Shown: piece after piece, positions 12,371 to 23,387 of the stretch
Numbering within the stretch: the first letter of the stretch is position 1
How the letters are laid out: each line of letters opens with the position of its first letter
DNA from: Cheiracanthium punctorium
Taxonomy: Eukaryota > Arthropoda > Arachnida > Araneae > Cheiracanthiidae
Length of the DNA stretch: 64,000 nucleotides
Reading direction: 5' to 3'
Assembly (NCBI GenBank): GCA_038373885.1
Contig: JAWZYV010001861.1
Location: 186,001-250,000 of the forward strand
Made by a program: the position numbers and the translations under genes
The notes under the pieces: model-generated
The model's input: only the letters and a program-made list of their open reading frames with translations
Told to the model about the DNA's origin: nothing
The model's database searches: none

Positions 12371-12930
12371 TGTAAAATCTATGTAGCATTAGGGCGCTAC
12401 GGGAGTTCTGTGTAGTCGTGGACCGGAAGAGTCGAGACTGTTGAGGCGCATTCTCGGCGTGGAGTACTAGGCGAGGCGTTGACGGGCAGAGCAGGCGACT
12501 GGATGAAGACTCTGGCTGAGAGCCCCCCTCCGCGCCGGTGGATGGAAGGAAGGAGAAGTCAAACTGCGGTTACATGATTTTATTTTACGACTGGGTACAT
12601 CTTATCTTGGCAGTTGCGTCACGGGGAAATCTGCTCCTGATCTGTTTCAGGTCCTTATAAAAGCTTTGGACGTCATGTCACACGACCCTGAACGCGTTGC
12701 AACCATTGGCCAAAAGCTAAAACTGGGTAGCGGTTTTCCCAGGGTTTGTTATGACTTTTAAGACGCCTATGTGGCTGGCTGCGGGGACCGTCTACAAAGT
12801 TACAAAGGAATTGCAAGGGACCGTGTATTAATTGCAGTTTTTGAACGCGGATTTCTTTGTTCCAACTGAATTAAACTGCATAGTTCCAGAAATATGGGAT
12901 TTTCATAGGCTTTTGACTTGTAATGTTACA
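12371..12930 (-). repeat. 3' LTR of LTR-RT 2
   Basis: Matches 36551-37110 base for base in length (constant offset 24180). It is preceded on the minus strand by the polypurine tract. An AATAAA on the minus strand lies near 12573-12580. The match may extend a few bases left (tctatgtaa), so the outer boundary is uncertain by up to 5 bp. Confidence 0.87.
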
Positions 12931-14336
12931 GAATATCCCCCCGTCCGAGAAGAGGCTGACCACCAATGCTTGCATTGGAGGGCAGACTCACTCAGAAGAG
13001 CGAGAAAACTTTGGAAAAAGCCTTAATTTTTAATTTTTTTTTTTGAGAAAAAGAAATTTAGGTCATGTCGCACGATGTAATACTTTCAAGCAAAATTAAA
13101 TATACATTAGAAATTACTTGGACTAATTATTGTAAGTACACAAAAATAGGGTAGCTGAAATACAATAATAATATATGAGCACGAAGATTTTAAAGTTCTT
13201 CCACAACAATGGACTTCAAAGACAACAGTCAATTTGTGCAGATGCTGTTGTTAAAGTTCCAAAAATGTCATAGTTTTTTCAAAGTTATCACACACAAAAT
13301 ATCACTAAAATTATTTCATGTATAACGCTATAAAAAGAACACATTTGGTTGTATATATTATTACAGCTTACATACTATACATTTTAATAAACACATGGAC
13401 CTAAAAAACATCACATAAAATACAATAAAAGGTAAAAATATTCAGACTACATTATAAAATACTGGATACAATTTATGTTAAATAACTTCAAATGTTTGGC
13501 TTTGGCTTCACTTCTGCCTTTTCACTTTATTTTAAATCATTTCAAACATTTGGCTTCGGCTTCAATTTTACCTTCTCATATAAGTTCTCTTATTTGTATT
13601 ATTATTTATTTCGTTTTTCATGGCTTAATGCAAATTGTATGGCACTTCTCTTGTAACTAAATTCGCTTTTCTGGGCTTTTCTTTTGGGTAATCATTCTGG
13701 TGTGTTTGAGGTACGTATCTGTTTGAATGGCGTAACCCTAACTCCACAATTTCGAGATGCTTTTTAACCTCTAATCTTAAGCAGGTAGGGGGTGTGTAAG
13801 TGTTTGTGTAAAAAAAAGTGGTTAGCTTTCTCCCTACTGTGCGTCTTGACAAATAAAGAGGAGGAGCTGTGGCCGTGTAGTGGACCAACTTATTCTTCCA
13901 ACAGGATATGACAGTCCAAAAAATGACATCTTGTGAAGGACAAGATGCGAAAAAGGAAGGGGGACATTCGTCATATATGTGGAAGTTTTTTCAAAAAAGG
14001 AAAAGGGGGGTTTAAGGAGTGGCCATCCCAAAAAAGTATTTCGTCATTGTCAGGTTCTCTACATCTTTTTTGTTTCTCAGCACCAATGGTGGATGAAGTT
14101 TTTTAAAAAAGGTGAGTAGCAAAATTTACAGCTACTTGGGATGACTTCCAAAACTAAGTTTAGAGGTGGGTGATAGAAAAGACGCCTTCAAGAAGTTGAG
14201 AAATTACGAAAGATTAAAGAATTAGAATTTGTCAAAATCGAGAGTTGGATTCTCAGATCAAAAAAAAAAAAAAAAAATAAAAATTCACACGCAGTTTTTT
14301 TTTTCAAATAAATAGGATTCTGAGATTTTAAAATTG
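12931..14336 (-). other. 3' non-coding region of LTR-RT 2 with polypurine tract
   Basis: On the minus strand ACGGGGGGATATTC (complement of 12931-12944) abuts the 3' LTR. It resembles the tracts before the right LTRs of LTR-RT 1 and 3. The rest is non-coding. A ~60-bp imperfect direct duplication lies at about 13481-13600, and an A run is near 14260. Confidence 0.65.
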
Positions 14337-17300
14337 TCATTCTTCGTGATATAATTTGAATTTATCAGGTGAATTATAATATCGTAATTTACATGCATGT
14401 ACAATTTCAGAATTTTGTTTTGTATGGAAATTTGGTTTATCTATTTCATAATTAACTTTAGAAGTTTGTTTTAAAATAGTATAAGGGCCTGAATATGGTG
14501 GTGCTAATTTTCGCGTATTAGGATATTGAAATTCTTCGTACAGTACTAAATCCCCTACATTAAATTTAGACTCCATGAATCGGGCATCATATTTAACTTT
14601 ATTTTTATTATGGTATTTAATTGTTCTTTCTTTCGCGAGTTTTCTAGCTTCATCCAATGGAGGATAAAATTTTTGTTTGTTTACAAGTGGTTCATAGGGT
14701 AGTATTCCCAAAAGTAGGTATGCCGGAGTAAACTGCGTTACAGAATGTGGAGTATTATTGTATTCATTAATTACTTAATTTAATAAAGTAGTCCAAGGGA
14801 CCTTACTTGGTGCATTATTAACTTTACACCTGAGTCTAGTTACAATAGATTGATTACTTCTCTCTACTTTTCCATTTGTCTGTGGGTGGTGGGCTATGGT
14901 AAGCAACTGTTTAACATTGTTACGTTCTAAAAATCTTCTAAATTTGGATGAAGTGAAAGCTGCATTTCGGTCTGTTAATAATTTTTTTGGAGTTTGAATT
15001 TGGAAGATCTGCTTTAAGCAATTAGTGTAGGTCTCTGTAGTTACGCTTTTTGACGGAAAAGCCCAAGCATAACGCGCAACATGGTCAATTATTAAATTAG
15101 ATATTTTTTGTTGAGTTATAATAATTAAAACCTCCCACTGTGTCTAAGCTTAAGCATTCAAAAGGTTGGTCTGTCGGAGGAACCTCTTGCAGCAATCCAA
15201 ACCTTTTTTGCCTCTTTTTCTTATTAATTTGACAAACGTGGCAATGTTTTACATAATTATTAATATCTTCCGTAATCTTGGGCCAATAATACTGAGGTGT
15301 GATTAATTGTACTGTTTTATTTACTCCGGGGTGTCCGAATTCTTCATGAGCTTTACGTAGTATCTCTAATCTTAATGAAAATGGTACTACTATTTTTAAA
15401 AGACTCTTTTTCTTTATATAAATCACATCACCTAATTTTATGTAGCGAGATACTTGAACATTGTCTTTATTTTGAGAATTAATTATTTCTTGTAGTTCTA
15501 GTAAATGAGAAACTTGTTGGATGGATTCTGAAACAGGATTTCGGGAAAGCATGTCAGCCTCAATGTTTGCTGTACCATTTTGATATTTTATCTCATAATC
15601 GAACATGCTTAATTTTAGAGACCATCGAAATAACCTACCCCTGAGATTTTTAACAGATTTTAGCCAAACTAAAGCTGCATGATCAGTGTGAATAGTGAAT
15701 TTTTTCCCATGAAGATAGTGATAAAATTTGTCTAGACTGTCAACAATGGCAAGACATTCAAGTTCTGTTATGGAATAATTTTCTTCATACTTTTTTAGAA
15801 CACGAGAATGGTAAGCTATTGGGTGTAAAATACCGTTTTCCTCTGCCTGTTTTAAAACTGATCCAATTTGTTTTTTACTGGCATTCACAAACAAATGACA
15901 ATCTTTGTTCACATCATAGAGTTGTAAAATCGGTTTAGAAATAAGTAGACTTTTAAGAAACTCAAAAGTTTCTTGGCACTTCTCTGTCCAATTCCATTTA
16001 ACCCCTTTTTTCAATAATGTATTTAATGGATGTCGAACTTTTGCATAATTTGGAATAACTTTATTATAAACATTAATTGTGCCCAAGAATCTTTGGAGTT
16101 CTTTTACATTGCTTGGTGGTTGCAAGTTCTTAATTTTTTCAATGTTGACATTATCTGGAGCAATGGTTCCTTCTTGAATGTGATAACCAAGAAAATTTAT
16201 TCGTTGTTGCAAAAAGGTACACTTAGCTAACTTCAATTTGATATTTTCTCTAGAGAAAATTTGAAACATTTGGTTTATATGATCAAGATGTTCTTCCTTT
16301 GTTTTTGAAAAAAATATGATATCGTCGTAGTGGCATGCGAAATTAATTTTGTACTTGTCTAGAATTCTCCTAATAGTTCTATTAAAGATGGCAGGTACAT
16401 TTTTTAATCCAAAGGGAAGCCTAGTCCATTCATATAACCCAAAAGGGGTCGCAAACGCTACCTTTTCAGTATCCTTAGGATGTATAGGAACATGCCAATA
16501 ACCTGATGTAAGGTCCAAAGTAGAAAAAAATTTTGCCTGGCTTAATTTATCAAGAATATCGTCAATCCGAGGTAGCGGTTTAGCATCAGTTTTTGTTATT
16601 AAATTTAATTTTCGAAAATCAATACAAAGTCTTTTTATTCCTTCATCACGCTTTTTAGCTAAAGTGACGGGAGCCGAATATGGGCTATGACTTTCTTTAA
16701 TTATACCTGCCTCTAACAATGCCTTTACTTGACTTTTTATTTCCATCTGTTCAGTTGGTGAGGCTCTATAAGCTCTTAAGCTTACAGGCAAATCCGAAGT
16801 TAAAACAATTCTTTGGCACTCCATTCTTATTTTACCTATATCATACTTGTTAACAGAAAATATTTGTATATTTTTTTGTAAAAGAGCCCTTAATTCCTCA
16901 TCAACATTTAAATTTTCAATATCATTAACAAGATCAATTTTATAAAAGTTATGTAATTTTTTACTATTTTTATCATAAACACTTGCATCATGAACACTTT
17001 TATCGCTATTACCAACATAAATATTTGAACTTTCTGAATTATTTTTATAATTATTTACACAACAATCATCAAATAAAGCATTATTATTACACAAAAAATC
17101 ATCACAACTTAAAGGAACCTTATTGTCAAAATCATTCTGCATATGTAAGGAAAAAAGTTGATTACTGGTATGCTCATTAATCAACTGTAATTCAAGTCCA
17201 TTTTGATAAACACTGAAATTAGCACAGTTGATATTTAATTGAAACTTTGCACATTCAGGCAATCCAAGGATAGCATAGGGAAGTCGTGACGGTACCACAA

Positions 17301-17873
17301 AAAATGCAACATTTTTTAAAATATTACCAATTTTAATATTTACATGACAAATATTATTTAGAAATATTAAACCTTCAGTCTGTCTAACTATCAAAGGAGA
17401 AACTCTCTCTGTTGTTAATTGAAATTGTTCAACAATATTTTGTGGCATTACAGAGAGTGTAGACGCCGTATCTATTACACATGTGATTTGAAGAAGGCCT
17501 TCATCTTTTTCTAAAATTTTTGTTAAAGTTTGAGTGTTTCGTGTCATTCGAATGTACATGTGTACGGCAAGTAATCGATTTTCTACCTTATCTCTCTGGC
17601 AGTGATCACTCATCTCTTGGGTCGACGTATTCAAGGGTAAAGATTGACTCGTTGATGTTGTATTTGTGTTTAACCTAAAAGGACAGGTATTCGACCAATG
17701 GTAGGCATGAAGTATACCCTGTCTCTCACAATTTCTACATGGTGTTCTAGGTAAATCAACATCTTGCTGGTAATGTATGTTCTGGTACGGTGGACGGAAA
17801 CGCTCAAATCGAGGCCAAGTATTGTCTGGCACTCGCGAGTTATAAGGGTTTCCTGGACGATTAGAATAATAAC
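14337..17873 (-). pseudogene. gag end and pol of LTR-RT 2 (protease, RT, RNase H, integrase)
   Basis: Reads from 17873 downward. It begins with the Gag C-terminus carrying a CCHC knuckle (CRNCERQGILHAYHWSNTC, nt ~17680-17740) and continues with the protease (VIDTAST near 17465-17485; Gly to Ala in the DTG motif). In reverse transcriptase, CIDFRKLN and STLDLTSGYW are followed by HYDDIIFFS near 16316-16336, so the catalytic Asp pair is kept. RNase H has FVNAS near 15880, an Asn where the first catalytic Asp is expected, with TELECLA and HTDHAAL intact. The integrase zinc domain is at ~15215-15330, first core Asp (LSLDTVG) ~15140, second (LLTDRNAAF) ~14970, Glu (NGKVERS) ~14870, and a GPY/F tail (SGPYTIL) ~14480. 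A frame change near 15100-15115 and a stop near 14775 break integrase. Confidence 0.9.
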
Positions 17874-18059
17874 AGTAGTGAGAGAATGAGAGTACTGCGC
17901 CACCCCAATCCCGGCGGATTGCGGATTGCATTCCAGTGAAGCAGAGGTTACATAATCCACGATGTGCTAAGAGGGGGGTGGAGTTGAGTGACAGCTGATG
18001 GAGGAGAATTCGACCGGAGCAGGGGAGACGGAGTTGAGTGGCAGTTGGTAGATAAGACA

Positions 18060-18249
18060 GAAGGGTACAGATTTCTTTTTCTTGCATCATTCCTAATAGA
18101 GGGGACTCGGAAAAAAGTTTAATTTTTTTTCTAATAATTACCGACTACAACTATGAAGGGTAGAGATTTTTTTTTCTTGCATCATTCCTAATAGAGGGGA
18201 CTCGGAAAAAAGTTTAATTTTTTTTCTAATAATTACCGACTACAACTAT
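18060..18249. repeat. 95-bp tandem duplication in left arm
   Basis: Two adjacent 95-bp units (18060-18154, 18155-18249), nearly identical. The right arm has a single, more divergent unit near 34605-34700, so the duplication is private to the left arm. Confidence 0.9.
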
Positions 18250-20415
18250 TTATGCAGAGACCGTCTTGCAAAGTATAAAAGAGATGTGATTATGAAATAG
18301 GAAGTAATTGTAAGGATGACTCTTAGAAAAAAATTTTCATTTGTGTTTTTAGAATTTTGATTGTTAATTTTTCAGACATAGAAAATTTTGGATTTATGTT
18401 TTTTTTTTTTTTTTTTTTTTTTGAATGTTATTTTTTCAGACATAGAAAATTATGCTGAGATACGAACTAAGAATATGTAAAAGAAATTACAAGCTAATGA
18501 TTTCATTATTGAAGATAAAAATTAAAGTTAGGTTTTAACTAGTTGAATGGTATATGTTTTATGCAAACTTTTACAGAATAGTAGAAAGAATTGTGTTTAA
18601 TGTTAGGATAACGATAATTTGTGGGTTTTTTTAGGCGTAAAATGGTATATGTTAATTTTTCGGGTATAGAAAATATTGGATTTGTGTTTTTAGACTTTTG
18701 ATTGCGAATTTTTCAGACATAGACAATTTTGGATTTATGTTTTTTTTTTTATGTTAATTTTTAAGACATAGAAAAATTTGCTGTAATACGAACTATTAAT
18801 ATGTAAAAGAAATTACAAGCTAATGATTTCATTATTGAAGATAAAAATTAAAGTTGGGAGTTGAATAGTATATGTTTTATGCAAACTTTTACAGAATAGT
18901 CGAAAGAATTGTGTTTAATGTTAGGATAACGATACTTTGTGTTTTTTTTTTTTTTTAGACATAACATGGTATATGTTAATTTTTCAGACGTAGAAAATAT
19001 TGGATTTGTGTTTTTGGAACTCTAAATGTGAATTTTTCAGACACAGAAAATTTTGCACAGTTATGAACTAGGACAAATTAAAAAAAAAATCATTATGGTA
19101 AAATTCTGTTTCATAATGAAACTTAGAAACTATTTTAGTGAAAGCGAAATCTACTGTATGGATTTGCCCCTAAAAGTTAACTTCACAGTACACCCGTTGA
19201 CTTAACAGCTATACTGTAAAGATATAGCTATATTATTCTTATACGTGTAAAAATATCATGTCCCACCCTACAACCGGTACCACATTATCATGTAAACCTT
19301 TTACAGAATAATAGAAATAATTATGTTTAATGTTAGGATGAGACTTTGCGAATTTTTTCATGATAAAATGACATTGGTTATATCTTTAAACCTTTTAAGC
19401 AAGTATTAGTATTGATAGAATTTTTAAAAATCCTATAGCATTGAAAATAAAGTTTAGGTTTATACTAACCGATCAGGAAGTCGCGGTTACATGGTAATTT
19501 CCTTATATGACTTTAGAACTTTACGATACGTTTTTTTAGAACTTTACGATAAAATAAGTTACAAGCTTGTAAATAAAATTGCAGCTTTAGATCTAACTAT
19601 CAAGATATTATAGTTATAAAGTAATAATATATCAATTCAATAATAAGAATGCCTATATTTTAGGTACAAAAGTAGCATTTATCCAGATACAGACTACACA
19701 TGTGTTTCATTTTATGTTATAAGATCTCTCAAAAGCGTTAAGTATTATAAATTTAACTCAGAAAAAATATTATTTTGATGGAAATAGTGTAATCGCATCT
19801 TGCTGCTGTATATTTTTACGTTTAATAAGGTATTTGCACAAAGACTGAACCACAAATGTTCAGCAAATATGCTTTCACTAAATAAGGATTAACTTTTTTT
19901 TTTTCTAAATCATGTATCAACAAAGTACAAAACATATTAAAAGTAACAAAAAAATTTTGCAAGTCTTACTAATCAAAATACTAAAAGGAATAACTGACAC
20001 TAATAGTCAATACCATACTTGTAAAAATCTCTACGATTAAGCGAAATGCATTTTAGAAAGTAATATTATCAAGACATCATATTCAAATATTTACAAATAC
20101 ACTGAATAAAGTCTATCATAACTATACAATAATAGATAATATACTTGCGTATACTAGAAAATATTTAAACAGAAATGCACTTACTTCATTACTTGAATAA
20201 TCGATAAAATACATCATCAGTGCATTTTCATAACGTGAACTATTTTAAATTAGGCTTAGTATAAGCGATCGAAAAAATGCATCCTACCACCACCACAGAT
20301 AGAGTGAGAACAATTTTTTTCATATAAAAATTCCTTGCCAAACCAGTTCTGTTAACCTTAATCTTGAAGCTTTGACCTTGAACCGGCATAACCTTGAAAC
20401 GACCTCTTTGATGGT

Positions 20416-20421
20416 CACGTG
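20416..20421. promoter_or_regulatory. Conserved CACGTG box upstream of left-arm gene
   Basis: CACGTGATTTTTT lies about 155 bp before the start codon. It is also present about 140 bp before the gene of palindrome 2 (54560-54565), along with conserved AACCAGT, TTAGATAAAG and AGACGTGTGT tracts nearer the ATG. Conservation in otherwise diverged flanks suggests a promoter; the binding factor is unknown. Confidence 0.5.
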
Positions 20422-20572
20422 ATTTTTTTGTAACCAGTGGGAAGACATTATTTAATCTATGTTAGATAAAGCGGCTGAATGCGAGGCTCACATTATGCTG
20501 TGAGTACCTTCACTTTAGACGTGTGTTTCTAGTTTTATACTTTAATTGATTTTTTTCACCGTGTTTTAAAAA

Positions 20573-22054
20573 ATGTCTTTGCCTGAATTGATCGAAAATA
20601 CTTTTAACATTGAATACACTCCTGAGTTTTACACTCAAAGTGATGCTGATGTGTTACTTCAAGAATTATCGCAATTACCTTTTGATGCAAAGCCTCTGCA
20701 AACTAGTGAAAAGGATAATACTTCGACTCGAAAAGTAATTGCTTTCGCGGATGAGGGGATAAATTACAGTTTCTCTGGAGTGACTGTCTCTGTTTTCCCT
20801 TGGTTACCCATTTTGCAAAAACTACGTGAATATCTACAGAAAGCAACAAATTATGAATTTAATTTGGTACAAGTAAACTTATCCTCTGACGGGCAATCTA
20901 AAATTGAAGACGGTAACAACGAAGATTTTTCTCTGGACCTATCATCATGTGTATGCATTCTAAGTTTTGGATCTAAACGAACTTTAGATTTTAAACCAGC
21001 GAACTGTGAAACCACTACCATTAAATTAGAACATGGTTCAATGTGTAAGATATATCCCCCAACCAACAAACTTTTAACGTATGGTATTCCTTCTGAGCCT
21101 CATGTGACAGATCCACACATTAACCTAACATTCGTCAAAATGTGCATTTATGAACCTGCGCCGAAAAGACCAAAGTTGGACGATTGGGCGGATCATGCTT
21201 ACCATAGCTTACATGCTTCTGTAAATAGTACATGGCACTTGGAAAAACTTATCTACGTTTCGCTCCACGATGAAAAAACTGACTTGAAGATTCATATTAG
21301 ACAATTTATTCAGAACGCTGAATTAGACTATATACCAACCAGTCAGGGAGTCATAATGGACCCTTCAACATGGATTGAATTTATTGTAAAACTATTAGAT
21401 TTTACTAGATGTCATCACAATAGCTCTTTTATTTGTAATAATCAATTATCCATATTTAATGACGATGGAAAATGCATCCTACAACAAATTTACAAAACCG
21501 GAGATTCATTTACATTAAATCCAATCCCCTTGATACTTTTAAATGACCAAGTATTAAAACTTTGTGAAATGAGAAATGAAATATCAGAATGCATTCTAAA
21601 AACATTGTACACAACCACCCTGCCTCATATGACACTAAAATTAAAGCCGCAGAAGTGTTACCGTGAACCGCATTGTGAATATGAAATGGCTAAAGATCAA
21701 TTAATGGATATAGTATCTCATGAAATTCACAAAAGTTTAAAGAAGCAATTTAATTGCATAGACCGAGTTCGGGATAATCCTTCACAAAGGATACATGCTT
21801 GTTCGAATAGAACACATGTTGATGAGAGAGATGGTCTTATAAACATTAAAGCATGGTTTATGCTCGAAGTGCCATATATTGCAAGAGAGATATGCGAGAA
21901 CAAATGTACTTGTCATTATGACGGAGAATTTTTTTCAAACATTTTCTTCGAAGACTACGGAGAGTATTTTCAAAATGTATTTCTTCGTTCATTTTTTCAA
22001 CCGTTTTTAGATTTTTCTAATCCCAAGGATGCCAAATCATGTGTAATTATGTGA
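20573..22054 (+). CDS. AlkB-like / PC4-like fusion protein with CaaX end, left-arm copy
   Basis: 493 residues, intact. Residues 13-190 follow the AlkB (2-oxoglutarate/Fe(II) dioxygenase) pattern: TRKVIAFADEGINYSFSG, PWLPIL, CILSFGSKRTLDF, LEHGSM, GIP and DPHINLTF. The iron-binding HxD is absent (QSKIEDGNNED at 108-118), the second His is Tyr170 and the 2-oxoglutarate Arg is His182, so it is probably catalytically dead. Residues 195-203 (PAPKRPKLD) look like the c-Myc nuclear signal. Residues 222-276 (LIYVSLHDE...IRQFI...GVIMDPSTWIEF) resemble the PC4/p15 single-strand DNA-binding fold; 288-340 may be a second copy. The tail has Cys/His clusters (362, 368, 410, 441, 445, 447, 448) and ends CVIM, a CaaX prenylation box. 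The ATG at 20573 is chosen because similarity to the palindrome 2 protein starts there. Domain calls are by eye. Confidence 0.75.
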   Translation: MSLPELIENTFNIEYTPEFYTQSDADVLLQELSQLPFDAKPLQTSEKDNTSTRKVIAFADEGINYSFSGVTVSVFPWLPILQKLREYLQKATNYEFNLVQVNLSSDGQSKIEDGNNEDFSLDLSSCVCILSFGSKRTLDFKPANCETTTIKLEHGSMCKIYPPTNKLLTYGIPSEPHVTDPHINLTFVKMCIYEPAPKRPKLDDWADHAYHSLHASVNSTWHLEKLIYVSLHDEKTDLKIHIRQFIQNAELDYIPTSQGVIMDPSTWIEFIVKLLDFTRCHHNSSFICNNQLSIFNDDGKCILQQIYKTGDSFTLNPIPLILLNDQVLKLCEMRNEISECILKTLYTTTLPHMTLKLKPQKCYREPHCEYEMAKDQLMDIVSHEIHKSLKKQFNCIDRVRDNPSQRIHACSNRTHVDERDGLINIKAWFMLEVPYIAREICENKCTCHYDGEFFSNIFFEDYGEYFQNVFLRSFFQPFLDFSNPKDAKSCVIM

Positions 22055-22249
22055 TGTTATTGTTGTATAACTAGTATTACAATTGTAAAAAATTATTAAA
22101 ACCATTGTGATTATACAGAAAAGGTATGCTTGCTTCTACAGCAGTGAGTTTTTACTGACTTATGTATGCTTAGTTATAGATTACTCATTGAAAAGTTATT
22201 ATTTTCTTTTGTGTTAATAGTTTGTGTAGTTTAAAATACATTTTTTGTA

Positions 22250-22255
22250 AATAAA
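22250..22255 (+). terminator. Poly(A) signal of left-arm gene
   Basis: AATAAA about 196 bp after the stop. Its position is conserved after the palindrome 2 gene (56418-56423) and mirrored at 30583-30588. Confidence 0.6.
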
Positions 22256-22880
22256 TCAGTTTATATAAGAAAAAAATTATGTGTTTTCGTTATGTGTGCA
22301 TTGATTACTTGCAAAATAAATACTTTTGAAATTTTACTAAAACAAAAAGTGATAAAGTTAACATACGTAGACAAGATTTCAGATTCTCTTTTATACTTAT
22401 CTCTTAAATTCTATTACCATAACTTAGACAGTTAGAAATTTGACAAAAACTTATTGAAACTAGTATTATGAAAACATTAAACAACTGTATAGAAATAAAG
22501 TGATCTTCTGATTAAAAGCATAAACCTAAGTACGTTAGGTAAGTTTGTCACATGAGAATTCACAACATTAGTAATATTTTGTAAAATGTACTTACATAAA
22601 AAAAAGGTATTTCCCACAATACTTTGGTGTGTATAAAACGTAGTATTTTAACTTACCACACATGTTTTACGTTCAAAAAATCTGAATAAAAAAAAACGTG
22701 TTACCATAATTTTAAAACATCAGAGTGTTAACTTAGATTATTTCTTGCAATTTTTCTAAAGTAACGGACTTGTATATATTTTTTTGTTTTTGGAAAATAT
22801 CGACTAATTGCACGTGTTACATATTTTACAGACTGATCTACTTAGACTTACAAATTTTAAATAAATGTCTTTTTACTTTT

Positions 22881-23130
22881 TATACATAATACTTGTTCAA
22901 ACTTACTACACTTTTGATTTGTGCATTTGCTACACATAATACTTGTTCAAACTTAGTACACTTTTGATTTGTGCATTTGCTACACATAATACTTGTTCAA
23001 ACTTAGTACACTTTTGATTTGTGCATTTGCTACACATAATACCTGCTCAAACTTAGTACACTTTTGATTTGTGCATTTGCTACACATAATACTCGTTCAA
23101 ACTTAGTTCACTTTTGATTTGTGCAATTGT
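22881..23130. repeat. Five 50-bp tandem repeats, left arm
   Basis: Five units of exactly 50 bp containing cataatacttgttcaaac and cttttgatttgtgcatttgc. The mirror copy is at 29708-29957. Palindrome 2 has a single related unit near 57115-57165, so the array expanded in the palindrome 1 lineage. Confidence 0.95.
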
Positions 23131-23387
23131 TACCAATATAAGGAATTTTTAGGTATTCTATAATGCAAATCTTGTGTTGTAGGATTAAGACTAATTATCT
23201 GCACGAGGGATCTAGACCTATAGGTGGGGCGCCTCCGTGGGAGTCTTTAAGGGGTCCTAACCCGTATTTACGCTATGTTTCGGAGAAAACCACGGAAAAC
23301 TCCGAACGGTTAGGTCGACGGACGCGAGATGGGACTCAAACCGGGGACCTTCACACTTCGCCCGTCTACCATTTCCAGTGACATAAC

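Noticed and set aside
12371..12930. Solo LTR or independent repeat
   Set aside because: The adjacent polypurine tract and the matching copy on the far side of gag make it the 3' LTR of LTR-RT 2.
16030..17180. Plus-strand frames within 16-17.2 kb
   Set aside because: Antisense shadows of the LTR-RT 2 pol gene.
20573..22054. Host ALKBH DNA/RNA repair gene
   Set aside because: Catalytic residues are missing, copies are intronless, mirrored and inside an element with target duplications.
22881..23130. CRISPR-like array
   Set aside because: Units are contiguous 50-bp tandem repeats without variable spacers, in a eukaryotic mobile element.
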